DNA of 64,000 nt, from the NCBI GenBank assembly GCA_016197205.1, contig JACPWG010000023.1, positions 124,001 through 188,000 on the forward strand. Direction: 5' to 3'. A program made the position numbers and the translations under genes. This stretch comes from Planctomycetota bacterium. Its GTDB lineage: Bacteria; Planctomycetota; MHYJ01; WSZJ01; JACPWG01. Below are positions 1-8,607 of this stretch, piece by piece. Under the pieces are notes generated by a model. The model worked only from the letters and a program-made list of their open reading frames with translations, ran no database searches and was not told the DNA's origin. Within the stretch, counting starts at the first letter, position 1. Every line of letters starts with the position of its first letter.

Positions 1-223
1 TGCGATCGGCGGGTGCACCGCGGGCCTCAACTGGCTGCAGATCACGCCCGACGGCTACATCCGGCGCTGCCCCGATCTCCCCATCGAAGGCCACTGGACG
101 CAGATCGAACGGCATCACTTCCGGAAGACGGATTGCACGAAATGCTGGTATGCGTGCCGCGCGGACGGGCAGCAGCCGATGACCCCGCGGCGGATCCTCA
201 ACGAGGCGCGGGGCGTGCTGTAG
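1..223 (+). CDS. Radical SAM protein, C-terminal (SPASM-like) fragment
   Basis: The reading frame is open from base 2 to the TAG at 221-223, and the 5' part lies outside the window. The visible 73 residues carry a cysteine pattern typical of the auxiliary iron-sulfur tail of radical SAM proteins: GGCTAG near the start, then PDGYIRRCPD, then CTKCWYAC. In SPASM and Twitch tails such cysteines bind an extra [4Fe-4S] cluster. The substrate cannot be told from this fragment because the CxxxCxxC SAM motif is missing. The frame choice rests on the motif, as the overlapping frames give only low-complexity sequence. The family call is fairly safe and the function is unknown. Confidence 0.6.
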   Translation, partial: AIGGCTAGLNWLQITPDGYIRRCPDLPIEGHWTQIERHHFRKTDCTKCWYACRADGQQPMTPRRILNEARGVL

Positions 224-497
224 GATTGCTGATTTTGGATTGCTGATTGCTGATTGACGGCGATCCTGAGCTTGCCCCCACGTCGGCAGTGCAGGGCGGA
301 AGCCCGGCACCACAGGGGCTGCACGATCCTCCACCCCCAGTCGAAGGCCTCCCGGTACCGTGCGCCCCCGCCCCGCATCCGAACGTCAACCGTCGGTCGC
401 CGGCCTCCCGGCTTTGTGGTGCAGGGCTTCCGCCCTGCACTCGAACGATATCCGAACCGCAACCGAGGGTCGGTGCCCCTCCCTCCGGCCGCGCGCT
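224..497. repeat. Non-coding gap with dispersed short repeats
   Basis: The gap lies between two genes that converge on it. It begins with a short direct repeat of GATTGCTGATT units (about 225-256). It then holds two copies of a dispersed element built on the palindrome-like core CAGGGCGGAAGCCC: one at about 288-320 and one reversed at about 413-442. The same core recurs near 2667, 2790 and 42993. No gene was recognised. Confidence 0.6.
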
Positions 498-947
498 TCA
501 CTTCTCCCGCAGCGTGGACAGATACTCGATCACCTGCTCCCGCTCCTCGTCCGTCATCGGGATCGGCGGCATCCGGACGAACGGGTAGAGCTTCTTGTCG
601 ATGCCCGGGTTCTTCTCCGGATCCTTGATGTGCTCCCGGAAGAACGTCTTCGCCCCCTCGAGGCTGCCCTGCAGCTTCGTGTACCTCGTGGCCACCAGGG
701 TCAGGTCCGGGGCGTTCTGCCCCCCCCAGCCGTCGACCATGTGGCAACTCTTGCACCCAAGCGTCTTGAAGAGCTGCCTCCCGCCTTCCACGCCCGGCGG
801 CAGCGCGCTCCCGCCGAACGCGGTGAGCGGCGGCGACGGCGACGGCGGCTTCGCGACCGGCCCGGCGGCGGGCTTGTCGCAGCCGGCCCCGCCCGCGACA
901 ACGAGCACAAGCAGGACGACCGCCCGCGGGAAACGCGACACCTTCAT
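498..947 (-). CDS. Monohaem cytochrome c lipoprotein
   Basis: This 149-residue protein is a probable periplasmic electron carrier. Residues 1-22 form a hydrophobic signal segment ending in AGGAGC, a lipobox-like cleavage site that would leave Cys23 for lipid attachment. A Pro/Ala/Ser-rich linker follows (25-50). The haem-binding CKSCH motif is at 65-69 and the likely distal methionine ligand sits in the VRMPPIPM segment near 125-133, as in class I cytochromes c. The start at 947 is chosen because GGAGG lies five bases upstream; longer frames lack a signal peptide. It is divergently oriented to the RqcH-like gene. The redox partner is unknown. Confidence 0.85.
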   Translation of the reverse strand: MKVSRFPRAVVLLVLVVAGGAGCDKPAAGPVAKPPSPSPPLTAFGGSALPPGVEGGRQLFKTLGCKSCHMVDGWGGQNAPDLTLVATRYTKLQGSLEGAKTFFREHIKDPEKNPGIDKKLYPFVRMPPIPMTDEEREQVIEYLSTLREK

Positions 948-1019
948 GACGCCTCCGGAAAAAGCCCCCCCGGCCGCGCATTTTGACATCCGCCCGCGCG
1001 CGACGTCAAGGAGGATCCC

Positions 1020-2537
1020 GTGCCTATGACCGCCGCTCAGCTCGCCGCCTGCATCGCGGAACTGGCGCCCCGGCTCGCCGGCGCGCGCCTGGACGCCGTT
1101 CTCCAACCCGCCGAACACGAGGTCGTCCTCGTCTTCTTCCGGCGCGAGACGTCCGAGACCTCCACGCTTCTCCTTTCCACCCACCCGCGCTTCGCCCGCG
1201 CCCACCTCCTCGCGCACAAGCCCCAGGCGCCGGTCTCCCCGCCGCGCTTCTGCCAGTACCTCCGCGCCCACCTCGTGAACGCACGCGTCCTCTCCCTAGG
1301 GCAAACACCTGAGGAGGCGCTGCTCCGGCTCGATTTCGTCGCCCGCGACGACGACGGCCGGGAGTCGCGCCCCGCGCTCCTCGCGGAGCTCTTCGGACGA
1401 ACCCCGAACGTCATCTTCGTCGACGAGTCGGGCGTCATCCGCGACGCGCTCCATCACGAGCGCGAAGGCCGGCGTCCCGTGCTGCCCGGCGCGGCCTACG
1501 TCCCGTGGCCGAAACCCCCGCCCCGCTCTCTGCCGGCCGGCGCCACCGCGTCCGCGCCCTCCGTCGACCCCGTCGACGACCTGCACCGAGCGCGCGGACT
1601 CTCCTGGAACGAGGCGGCCGAGCTGTTCCTCGGCGAGGCCGAGCGCGCCTGGGAAGTCGAGCGGCGGCGCGTCGACCTCGCCCGCCGCATCGCGCGCTGG
1701 AAAAAGCGGCTCGCCTCCACGCTCGCCTCGCTCGCCCGCGCCGAGGTCGAAGCCGGCGGCGCCGACGAAGACCTGCGCCGCGGGGAACTGGTCAAGGCGA
1801 ACCTCTTCCGGATCCGCACCGGCGACGAAGAGGTCGAGGTCGAGGACTTCTACCAGCCGGAGCTCCCGCGCGTCCGCCTCCCGCTTCAGAAGAACCTGGA
1901 CGGGAAAGCGAACGCCGAGCGCTACTTTCATCGGTACCGGAAACGGAAGCTGGCGATCGAGGGGATCGCGCGGCGCAAGGCGGACGTGGAGCGGCAGCTC
2001 GCCGAGGTGGCGGGCTGGGAGGAGCGGGCCGCCGCGGCTACGCGCCCGGAGGAGTTGGACGCGCTGGCCGCCGCGCTCGACCGACCGCGTTCGGGCAAGG
2101 CGGTCCGGGAGCCGAAGGAGGTGCGCCGCCGCGAAGGCCCGCGGCGCTTCGTGTCCGCGGACGGCATGACGATCCTCGTCGGACAAAACGCCGCGGAGAA
2201 CGACGAGCTGACCCTGCGGATCGCGTCCGGTCACGACCTCTGGCTGCACGCCCAGCACGGGGCCGGCGCGCACGTGGTCGTCCGCACGCCGCGCGGGAAG
2301 ACCGTGCCGCTCGAGACCCTGCTCGACGCCGCCGCGCTCGCCGCGCACTTCAGCAAGTTCCGCGGCGCGGCGCGCACCGAAGTCACCTACACCGAGCGGA
2401 AGCACGTCACCAAACCCCGGCGCGCCCCGGCCGGACTGGTCCTCGTCTCGGCCGTCAAGAATCTCCAGGTCGATCAAGACCCGGCCCGCCTCGAGCGGCT
2501 CTTCGCTTCGCACGAGGCCGTGGAGCCGGCGAACTGA
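1020..2537 (+). CDS. rqcH: RqcH/NFACT-family ribosome quality control protein
   Basis: A 505-residue protein of the NFACT (FbpA/Tae2/NEMF) family. In bacteria RqcH binds the 50S subunit carrying a stalled nascent chain and recruits tRNA-Ala to add alanine tails. The order is an N-terminal NFACT-N domain (about 1-130), a charged coiled-coil middle (about 195-360) and a C-terminal NFACT-R/DUF814 domain (about 375-495) with the hallmark DLWLHAQHGAGAHVVVR. The GTG at 1020 is preferred over the ATG at 1026 because AAGGAGG ends at 1014, five bases before it. The Asp-Arg pair usually seen near residue 97 of NFACT-N is not obvious here (VLSLGQTPEE in that place). The family call is secure and full RqcH activity is inferred. 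Confidence 0.85.
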   Translation: MPMTAAQLAACIAELAPRLAGARLDAVLQPAEHEVVLVFFRRETSETSTLLLSTHPRFARAHLLAHKPQAPVSPPRFCQYLRAHLVNARVLSLGQTPEEALLRLDFVARDDDGRESRPALLAELFGRTPNVIFVDESGVIRDALHHEREGRRPVLPGAAYVPWPKPPPRSLPAGATASAPSVDPVDDLHRARGLSWNEAAELFLGEAERAWEVERRRVDLARRIARWKKRLASTLASLARAEVEAGGADEDLRRGELVKANLFRIRTGDEEVEVEDFYQPELPRVRLPLQKNLDGKANAERYFHRYRKRKLAIEGIARRKADVERQLAEVAGWEERAAAATRPEELDALAAALDRPRSGKAVREPKEVRRREGPRRFVSADGMTILVGQNAAENDELTLRIASGHDLWLHAQHGAGAHVVVRTPRGKTVPLETLLDAAALAAHFSKFRGAARTEVTYTERKHVTKPRRAPAGLVLVSAVKNLQVDQDPARLERLFASHEAVEPAN

Positions 2538-3312
2538 CTGCCACTCCGCGCCCCGCCCGCGCCGGTCGTCGTAGGCCCCGACGCCGGCCCGTTCAAGGTG
2601 TTTGTCTCGACCTGTGGCCCGTCGCGAGAATGCTGTTCACTTGAGCATGCGACTTGAGTCTGCGTTGTGGTGCAGGGCTTCCGCTCTGTACCCGTTCGCG
2701 CACGGAGCGTGAAATCACCTCCCCCATTTCCCCTGGAGCGCTCTCCGCACACCACGGGCTGGGTGATTTCCACACGAGCTGTCCCGTCGGTGCAGGGCCG
2801 AAGCCCTGCACCACAAGGGCTCGTGGCCGGCGGAGGCGAGCACTCGGAGTTTCGCCCCTTCTCGCGCTCGGAGCTTCGCTGCTCTGCGCCGCAAGAGTCG
2901 ACTCGTTCACCCACCTTGAAACGGCTGGCCCCGCCGCCCGGAGGACGCGGCAAGTCTGTCTGAACCTTTTGCCGGCAGAGCGGTTCTTACCGTGATTCGG
3001 GTGCCGCGTTCACGCGGCGCCCGCCCCGCTCGCTACCAGGGGGGATCGTCATGTCACACGCCAACCTTCTCGCCGCGCGCGTCCGCGACCTCATGCGCCA
3101 CCCCAGGGCCTTCGCGCCGTAAACCCCTCCCCTCCGCAGGCCCGCCCTCGCGCGGGCTCCCGTCTCGCCTACGCGGCTCTCCATGTCGCGCCCGCGGTCC
3201 AGCTTCCGGCTCCCGCAGGACGCTTCGTGTCCGGCGGCGACCGGCGGCCGCGCCTGCTTTCCTCGAGCCGGGGAGAGAGTCTCTCCAGGGCAGTCCTTTC
3301 AGGAGCTACCCC
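2538..3312. repeat. Long non-coding gap with dispersed repeats
   Basis: A gap of about 775 bases. It carries two copies of the CAGGGC...GCCCTG element: a degenerate one at about 2667-2692 and a well-preserved one at 2787-2826. The second belongs to a longer repeat of roughly 80 bases whose other copy lies at about 42970-43035. A 23-codon ORF at 3051 is too short to support. No promoter or RNA gene was recognised. Confidence 0.6.
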
Positions 3313-4104
3313 ATGGAAGCCCTCTTCACGTTTTTCGCCGTCGCCCTCGGGACGATGGTGTTCCCGCCCATCCTGCTCTTCGGCTTTCGCGTCGCCGCGG
3401 AATACGAACGCTGCGTGGTCTTCCGACTGGGCCGACTGCAACGCGTCGCCGGGCCCGGCCTCTTTTGGCTGTTGCCCTTCGTCGAGTGGCAGCGGACGAT
3501 CGATCTCCGCACGATCACCGTGGACGTCCCTCCGCAGGACGCGATCACACGGGACAGCGTGACCGTGAACGTGGATGCCGTGCTCTACTATCGGATCGTG
3601 GACCCCGTGAAGTCGGTCGTCGCGGTGGCCGACGCGCGGAGCGCGATCCACCTCGCGGCGCTCACGAGCCTGCGAAGGGTCCTGGGCCAGCACGAGCTGG
3701 ACGACCTGCTCAAGGCCCGCGGCGCCATCAACGACTCGCTCCAGCGGCTCCTCGCGGAAATGTCCGGGCCGTGGGGGATCGAGGTGAAGGCCGTCGAGAT
3801 CAAGGCGGTCCACCTCCCGGACAACATGCAGCGCGCGATGGCCAAGGAAGCGGAGGCGGTTCGCGAAAAGCGCTCGCGCATCATCAAGGCCGAGGCCGAG
3901 CTGGAGGCCTCGGAGAAGCTCTCGCTCGCGTCCCGGAAAATCCTGGAAAGCCCGGCCGCACTCGAGCTGCGCCGCCTGCAGATGATCTCCGAGGTCGGAG
4001 CGGAACAGAACACGACGACGATCGTGCTCCTGCCTTCGGACTTCGTGCTCCTCGCGCGCAACCTCGCGGAAAAGGTCGCCGGCGTCCCGGCGACGGCGGC
4101 CTAG
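3313..4104 (+). CDS. Stomatin-like SPFH-domain protein (slipin)
   Basis: A 263-residue membrane-associated scaffold protein of the stomatin/slipin group. One N-terminal membrane segment (about 4-26) is followed by a band-7/SPFH domain. The family signature runs from EYERCVVFRLGR through GPGLFWLLPF to TVDVPPQDAITRDSVTVNVD (about 30-95), and the expected charged helical region (AEAVREKRSRIIKAEAELEA) sits near 180-205. Slipins form ring-like oligomers in the inner membrane and often pair with an NfeD protein. No NfeD gene is adjacent, which is unusual. The start is set by AGGAG at 3301-3305. The ORF reads further upstream, but that part is low-complexity repeat region. Confidence 0.88.
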   Translation: MEALFTFFAVALGTMVFPPILLFGFRVAAEYERCVVFRLGRLQRVAGPGLFWLLPFVEWQRTIDLRTITVDVPPQDAITRDSVTVNVDAVLYYRIVDPVKSVVAVADARSAIHLAALTSLRRVLGQHELDDLLKARGAINDSLQRLLAEMSGPWGIEVKAVEIKAVHLPDNMQRAMAKEAEAVREKRSRIIKAEAELEASEKLSLASRKILESPAALELRRLQMISEVGAEQNTTTIVLLPSDFVLLARNLAEKVAGVPATAA

Positions 4105-4127
4105 CGGGAGGGGGGGGGAGGACAGCC

Positions 4128-4165
4128 GGCCGCGGCGGCGCGAACGAGCGCGCGTCGCCGCGGCC
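4128..4165. terminator. GC-rich hairpin between convergent genes
   Basis: A 15-base stem (4128-4142 with 4151-4165, one mismatch) around an 8-base loop lies in the 79-base gap between the convergent slipin and CPBP genes. There is no T tract. A bidirectional transcription end or mRNA 3' stabiliser is inferred from position only. Confidence 0.45.
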
Positions 4166-4183
4166 CCGCGTGGGCGCGAGCGC

Positions 4184-4849
4184 CTACCAGGCGCCCGGGC
4201 CGATCTTCAGCGTGGGCATGAGCCAGCGCGGCGCGACGTGCAGGAAGGAGGCGCCCAGGAGGCCGTGCCAGAGCGCGATCGGGAGGAGGTTCCGGTGCTT
4301 CGCGAAGAGGTACGAAAAAAAAGCGCCCCCCGCGAGCGTCGCGACGGTGAGGTGGACGTTCGGCACGTGCGCGAACCCGAAGAGCAGCGCGGCCAGCACC
4401 GCCGACCAGCGACGGCGGCCGGTCGCTTCCAGCAGCCGGTTGTGCGCGAAGGCCTGGAACGCGCACTGCTGGATCAGTCCCCAGGCGGGGTAGGTCGCGC
4501 AGGACCGCAGCCAGCCGGACCAGGTCCGCGAGGGGCCGTAGTAGAGGCCGAGCGCGACGAGCGCGAGCGCGCACGGCGCGAAAATCAGGCTGGCATCGCG
4601 CAGGCACGGCAGCAGCGTGTCACGGCGGAAGCCGATCCGCGCGAGCGGGTCGCGGTGCGCGAGGTGCGAAGCGATCACGAGCACCGGGATCGCCGACACG
4701 CACGTGCGCGACAGCGCGGGCGAGTGGAGCGGGAGGATCCACCACACGCAGACAAAAAAAAGCGCGTAGACGACCGCCACTTCGGCGAGAGCTACGTGCC
4801 GTCCGAAACGCGGCGGCCAAGGCCAGGCGGCCGGCGCATGTTCGCTCAT
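4184..4849 (-). CDS. CPBP-family membrane protein with QQ in place of EE
   Basis: A 221-residue polytopic protein resembling CPBP/Abi (CAAX-processing-like) intramembrane glutamic proteases. About six hydrophobic segments are visible. Motif 1, normally EExxxR, reads QQCAFQAFAHNR near residue 135. Motif 2 is present as FGFAHVPN, with a third histidine in LWHG. Because the two motif-1 glutamates are both glutamine, ordinary peptidase activity is doubtful; it may be a pseudoprotease or a variant subgroup. The start at 4849 is supported by GGAGGGGG about six bases upstream, while the longer frame to 4870 adds only seven residues. It is convergent with the slipin gene. Confidence 0.7.
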   Translation of the reverse strand: MSEHAPAAWPWPPRFGRHVALAEVAVVYALFFVCVWWILPLHSPALSRTCVSAIPVLVIASHLAHRDPLARIGFRRDTLLPCLRDASLIFAPCALALVALGLYYGPSRTWSGWLRSCATYPAWGLIQQCAFQAFAHNRLLEATGRRRWSAVLAALLFGFAHVPNVHLTVATLAGGAFFSYLFAKHRNLLPIALWHGLLGASFLHVAPRWLMPTLKIGPGAW

Positions 4850-4890
4850 GAGGAACCCCCTCCACAGCACCTCGCTACAAGCCTCAAAAC

Positions 4891-4917
4891 GGAACCGCGA
4901 CCGTGAGGGAGCGGTCC
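4891..4917. repeat. Dispersed repeat, type 'GGAACCGCGACCGTGAGGG'
   Basis: A copy of a short dispersed repeat is seen here at 4891-4917. Further copies lie at about 12711-12735 (reverse orientation) and about 29967-29993. All three are intergenic. The element has no visible coding content and its function is unknown. Confidence 0.6.
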
Positions 4918-5013
4918 CGGCGCGTTCTACCGTGCCCCCGCCTCCGACCTCGCACCCACTTCGGACCTTGTCTCACGGTCCGCTCCGCGGTCGTCGCCCC
5001 CCCCAGCTTGTCG

Positions 5014-5691
5014 CTACTTCCCCTTCTCGCTCCCGCTCCCGCTCCCTCCGCCTCCGCCGCACCCGCCGGCGCCGCACCCGTGGCCGCCCTCTTTTTTCGG
5101 CGCCTTCGGTGCGGTCCACGAGACGTCGGCGACCCCGGGCGCCTCACCGGCGCTGCCCGCTCCCTCCGTGCCCGCGGCGAGCCCCTTCCGAAGCGCCGAC
5201 GCAACCTCGCCCACGGTCGCCCCCTTCGAGCCCTGGAAGCGCACCGTCCACCGCTCACCCGCCCCCTCCGCCTTTTCGACGTTCGGCGCCGCGGCGAGCG
5301 CGCGCAGCACGTCCTCGTCCTTCGCCTTTCCCGTGCGGGCCAGTCGCAGCACGCAGCTCCCGAGCAGCGAGACCCCGTCGACGTCGACCACGAGCTTTTC
5401 CTCGCCCGTCGACGCCGCCTGCGCCGCCGCCACCACGTCGGACAGTGACAGCGTCGCCTCGGACTTCAACTGGACGCTGACCCGAGCCGCCTCGGCCGAC
5501 ACCTCCTCCACGGCATCCAGCTTGTACAGCTCGCCGGTCAGCCCGAGCTGCCGCTCCATCGACTCCAGCCCCGCGACCCCGAACGAGAGCCGAATCGGCT
5601 GGTACGCGGGCTCCTCGGCCCAGGCGCCCATCGCCGACGACAGCGACAGCGCGAGAAAGAACGCCAAGCAGGCCTGTCGCGCTCCGCGCAT
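5014..5691 (-). CDS. Exported protein with two HMA-like modules and a Cys/Gly tail
   Basis: A 225-residue protein with a signal peptide (about 1-26, ending AMGAWAEE). Two stretches (about 32-95 and 100-170) have an alternating strand-helix pattern resembling heavy-metal-associated ferredoxin-like folds, but the metal-binding CxxC is absent from both. The C-terminus is a Gly/Ser/Cys tail containing HGCGAGGCGGG, which could bind metal or simply be disordered. The start at 5691 is chosen over 5736 because GGAGG lies close upstream and a clean signal peptide begins there. No named family was recognised and the metal link is only a guess from fold pattern and tail. Confidence 0.6.
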   Translation of the reverse strand: MRGARQACLAFFLALSLSSAMGAWAEEPAYQPIRLSFGVAGLESMERQLGLTGELYKLDAVEEVSAEAARVSVQLKSEATLSLSDVVAAAQAASTGEEKLVVDVDGVSLLGSCVLRLARTGKAKDEDVLRALAAAPNVEKAEGAGERWTVRFQGSKGATVGEVASALRKGLAAGTEGAGSAGEAPGVADVSWTAPKAPKKEGGHGCGAGGCGGGGGSGSGSEKGK

Positions 5692-5767
5692 TCGACCTCC
5701 GCGGGCATGAAGGGAGAATGGAGATTTTGAATTCACGAGCTACGCCAGGGCACGCACGCTCACGGTC

Positions 5768-5800
5768 CGGCCCCGCCCCGCCTGAAGGCGGAACTGCGAA
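5768..5800. repeat. Dispersed repeat, type 'CGCCTGAAGGCGGAAC'
   Basis: A copy of an intergenic element centred on the short inverted repeat CCGCC-TGAA-GGCGG followed by AACTNCGAACG. Other copies are seen at about 8727-8756, 24832-24862, 35108-35140 and 35170-35204, in both orientations. Confidence 0.65.
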
Positions 5801-5884
5801 CGGGGAGGTCGTAGCCCGCCCACCCGCTCGCAGGCTCGCGTGCCGTCACCCACCGGCGACGTTTCGCCGCCGCACGCTCGCCGG

Positions 5885-7153
5885 CTAGTGGCGGTGCCCC
5901 TCCGGGGCCTCCTCCGGCGGGACCAGCGGTCTGATCGCCTCCAGGATCGGCTCGATCGCGGGCTCCCACGCCATCCCCTGGAATTTCCCCTTCAGATAGT
6001 CCAGCGCGTCAAAAGCGTCCTTCGCGATGTGGGCGTCCAGCGCCTGCGTCTTTTCCAGGATCGCCTTCACGTCCCCCGGCATTTTGCGGAGCACCGCTTC
6101 CGGCATGCCCTGCGTGTAGCGCTCCTCCTTGGCCACCCAGTACAGGACGTCCTGCGCGAGCGGGCGGCGCCAGTCGGTCCCCTCCGGCGTCTTCGTCAGG
6201 ATCGCGTGGCGCGCCACCTGGTACGACTCCGGATACCGGCCCGCCATGTAGAAGGTGTACGTCAGGTCCGAGAGCATGCCCAGCGTCCACGCCTCCTCGA
6301 TCTTCGCGAGGTCGGCCTCGCTCACCTTGATCTCCCCCTTGCGCAGGCGGGCCAGCAGCCGCGCATTCGCCTGGGTGAACCGCTCCCGGGTGGTCTTCAT
6401 GAGCGCGTCGAGGTCCCTGCTCTCCGGCGGCGCGAGGCTCGGCGACAACTCCGGGATCGCGTAGCGGTACGAGTACTGCAGCGTGAGGAGCGCGGTCAGC
6501 TCGTGCACGTCCCCCGTGGCCTTCTCGACCTGCGCCTGGCTGGCCTGGATCTTCTCGATCGCCTCGATCACGCCTCCCCACGCCGCGTTTTTCGAGCCGG
6601 CGGCGACGAAGGGGTCGGTCTGGTACTGCATGTCCTCCGCGATTTTCTGGCCGTCGCGGTACGCCGCGAGCGCCTGGTCGAGCTTGTCGTTCGCGAGCAG
6701 CGAGAGGGCCTCCGCGCCTTTTTTTTGCAGCTTTTGCGTCTCCAGGAACCAGTCGTCGCTCGACTTGATCCACTTGACCTTGGACAGTTTGAACGAGCAA
6801 TCGAGGATGCGCCGGTCGGAGCCGGGGACCGCGGACACGCGGAGCTTGTCGATCGTGCGCGTGCCGGCGACCCGGGCGTACAGCCGGTCCGTGTCCTTCA
6901 GGGCCTTTTCGAAATCGGACAGCACGGCCGCGGCGTCGAACTTCCACGTGTACTGCTCGGCCGGCGACCCGATGAGCGCGGCGATCTGCATCTTCCCGGA
7001 GCTCCCGGCCGCCGTGACCACCAGCTCCAGTTCCTGGGTCTTTTCCTTCGCCGGCACCTCGGCGTCCTTCCACTCCCCGTCGTCCTGGGCCCGGAGACTT
7101 CCGCCGGCGAAGGCCAGGACGGCCAGCGCCAGCGCCATCGATCGGATCGTCAT
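5885..7153 (-). CDS. Exported protein of unknown function
   Basis: A 422-residue protein with a clear signal peptide (about 1-22, ending GGSLRAQ). The mature part is mostly helical and charged, with no cysteine pair, no TPR consensus I trust and no catalytic motif that I recognise. The C-terminus is acidic and ends in His residues (EAPEGHRH). The start at 7153 is chosen because it places the signal peptide at the N-terminus; the extra 18 upstream residues would precede it. It stands alone between the HMA-like protein and the histidine kinase, all on the minus strand with gaps of more than 100 bases. I do not recognise a family. Confidence 0.7.
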   Translation of the reverse strand: MTIRSMALALAVLAFAGGSLRAQDDGEWKDAEVPAKEKTQELELVVTAAGSSGKMQIAALIGSPAEQYTWKFDAAAVLSDFEKALKDTDRLYARVAGTRTIDKLRVSAVPGSDRRILDCSFKLSKVKWIKSSDDWFLETQKLQKKGAEALSLLANDKLDQALAAYRDGQKIAEDMQYQTDPFVAAGSKNAAWGGVIEAIEKIQASQAQVEKATGDVHELTALLTLQYSYRYAIPELSPSLAPPESRDLDALMKTTRERFTQANARLLARLRKGEIKVSEADLAKIEEAWTLGMLSDLTYTFYMAGRYPESYQVARHAILTKTPEGTDWRRPLAQDVLYWVAKEERYTQGMPEAVLRKMPGDVKAILEKTQALDAHIAKDAFDALDYLKGKFQGMAWEPAIEPILEAIRPLVPPEEAPEGHRH

Positions 7154-7272
7154 TGTTTCCACGCCTCGCCATTGAAGGGTCCGGCAACCGGTGCGCGTCG
7201 AGCGCAAGAGTTGCAGGACGGCAGTTGTTCAGTGCCAGGGTTAGGTCGACGCCCGCCGCAAATCGAAGGCGT

Positions 7273-8607
7273 TTATGGACCGCCGGGGAGCCTGACCGTC
7301 ACGCGCGTACCGGCCCCGGGCCGGCTTTCGACGCGCAGGCTGCCGCGATGGTCCTCCGCGATCCGGCGCGCCAGCGGCAGCCCGAGTCCGAGCCCGCCCG
7401 AACGCGCGACCGCGAACGGCTCGAGGCAGCGGTCGACCACCGACTGCGGCATGCCCACGCCGGTGTCGGCCACGACGATGTCCACGACGCCCGTCTCGCC
7501 CGCGCCCTGCGGCGGCGACGGCCGCGCCGTGACCGACAGTTCGCCGCCCGACGGCATCGCCTGGACCGCGTTCAAGAGCAGACTCGCGAAGAGCCGCTTC
7601 AACTGGAACAGGTCCCCCTCGACGTGGAGCGACTCCGGCGCCACGTCGAGCGAGACCCGGATCGCGACGCCCGCAGGCGCTTCCTTGACCGCGTCCCGGA
7701 GGAGGTCGTTGGCCAGGCCGCGAAAATCGAGCGGCTGGGCGTCCACCGGGCGCGGGGAGGCATATTCCTGAAAGACCTGGACGAGCCGGCGCAAGTGCTG
7801 CAGCTCGGTGTCGACGATGCCGAGCAGCTCCGCGTCCTCGCCGGCCAGCCTGTCGCTGTTCTTCAGCACCTCCGCCGACCCGCACGCGATGCCCAGCGGA
7901 TTGCGCAGCTCGTGGAGGAGCTTGCCGACGAGCCGGCCGAGAGTGGCCTGGCGCACCGTCCGACGCGCCTCCTCCGCCGAGGCGCCGCCCGCGCCGTCTG
8001 AATCGCCTGCGCGGGCCCCGGCACCGCTCGCCTCGAAAGCGCCGAGGAGCAGCGTCGCCTGGCGCGCGAAGAGCCGCGCGACCTCGCGCGCATCCGCTTC
8101 GAAGCTGCGCGGCCGGTCGAAGTAGAGGTCGATCCGCCCCTTCCAGCCCGCGGGCGCGGCGATCGGGAGGAGGGCGCTGGATGCGAACCCCTCGCGCACG
8201 AGCCCCTCCGGCCCATGGATCGCCACGAGGGGCTCGGCCTCGGTCACCGCCCCGTAGAAGACCGCCTCGCCCCGGCCCAGCTCACAGGCGAGCAGCTCGG
8301 CCCCCGCGGCTTCCATGCGCGCGGCGAAGCGGTCCGAGACGCCGGCCTTCACGAGGCAAACGTGCTGCGACCCGGCCTCAGGTGAATACCTGACCACGAC
8401 CACCCGGTCCGCCCCTATCGCTCGGCGCGCGGCCTGGGCGATGCGCGCGGGCACGGCCTCCCGGTCGAACGGCGGCGCGAGCATTTCGGCGAGTGCGGCC
8501 AGCGGCGTCAGCCCGGACCGCGACCCGCCGGGCAGCGAGGGCGAGGTCATCGCCGGGTCCGGGGGCGGGCTCGCGGGCGTGCGGGCGACTCTCAAACCTC
8601 TGGGCAT
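7273..8607 (-). CDS. GAF-domain sensor histidine kinase
   Basis: A 444-residue cytoplasmic two-component sensor kinase. A GAF-like sensory region spans about 40-190. The dimerisation/phosphoacceptor H-box is LLHELRNPLG near residue 240, with the phosphorylated His expected there. The ATPase domain shows the N-box region (LFASLLLNAVQAM), the G1 box DTGVGM and the G2 box GGLGLGLPLA, ending at about 440. No transmembrane segment is visible, so a diffusible or redox signal sensed by GAF is plausible. The start at 8607 is preceded by AGAGGAAAG; an ATG further in is also possible. No response regulator is adjacent, so it is an orphan kinase. Confidence 0.85.
   Translation of the reverse strand: MPRGLRVARTPASPPPDPAMTSPSLPGGSRSGLTPLAALAEMLAPPFDREAVPARIAQAARRAIGADRVVVVRYSPEAGSQHVCLVKAGVSDRFAARMEAAGAELLACELGRGEAVFYGAVTEAEPLVAIHGPEGLVREGFASSALLPIAAPAGWKGRIDLYFDRPRSFEADAREVARLFARQATLLLGAFEASGAGARAGDSDGAGGASAEEARRTVRQATLGRLVGKLLHELRNPLGIACGSAEVLKNSDRLAGEDAELLGIVDTELQHLRRLVQVFQEYASPRPVDAQPLDFRGLANDLLRDAVKEAPAGVAIRVSLDVAPESLHVEGDLFQLKRLFASLLLNAVQAMPSGGELSVTARPSPPQGAGETGVVDIVVADTGVGMPQSVVDRCLEPFAVARSGGLGLGLPLARRIAEDHRGSLRVESRPGAGTRVTVRLPGGP

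Noticed and set aside
224..3000. Repeated CAGGGC...GCCCTG elements considered as a CRISPR array
   Set aside because: Copies are far apart, degenerate and inverted, with no regular spacers and no cas genes.
3051..3122. Short ORF MSHANLLAARVRDLMRHPRA onward (23 codons)
   Set aside because: Too short, weak ribosome site, no family; lies in a repeat-rich gap.
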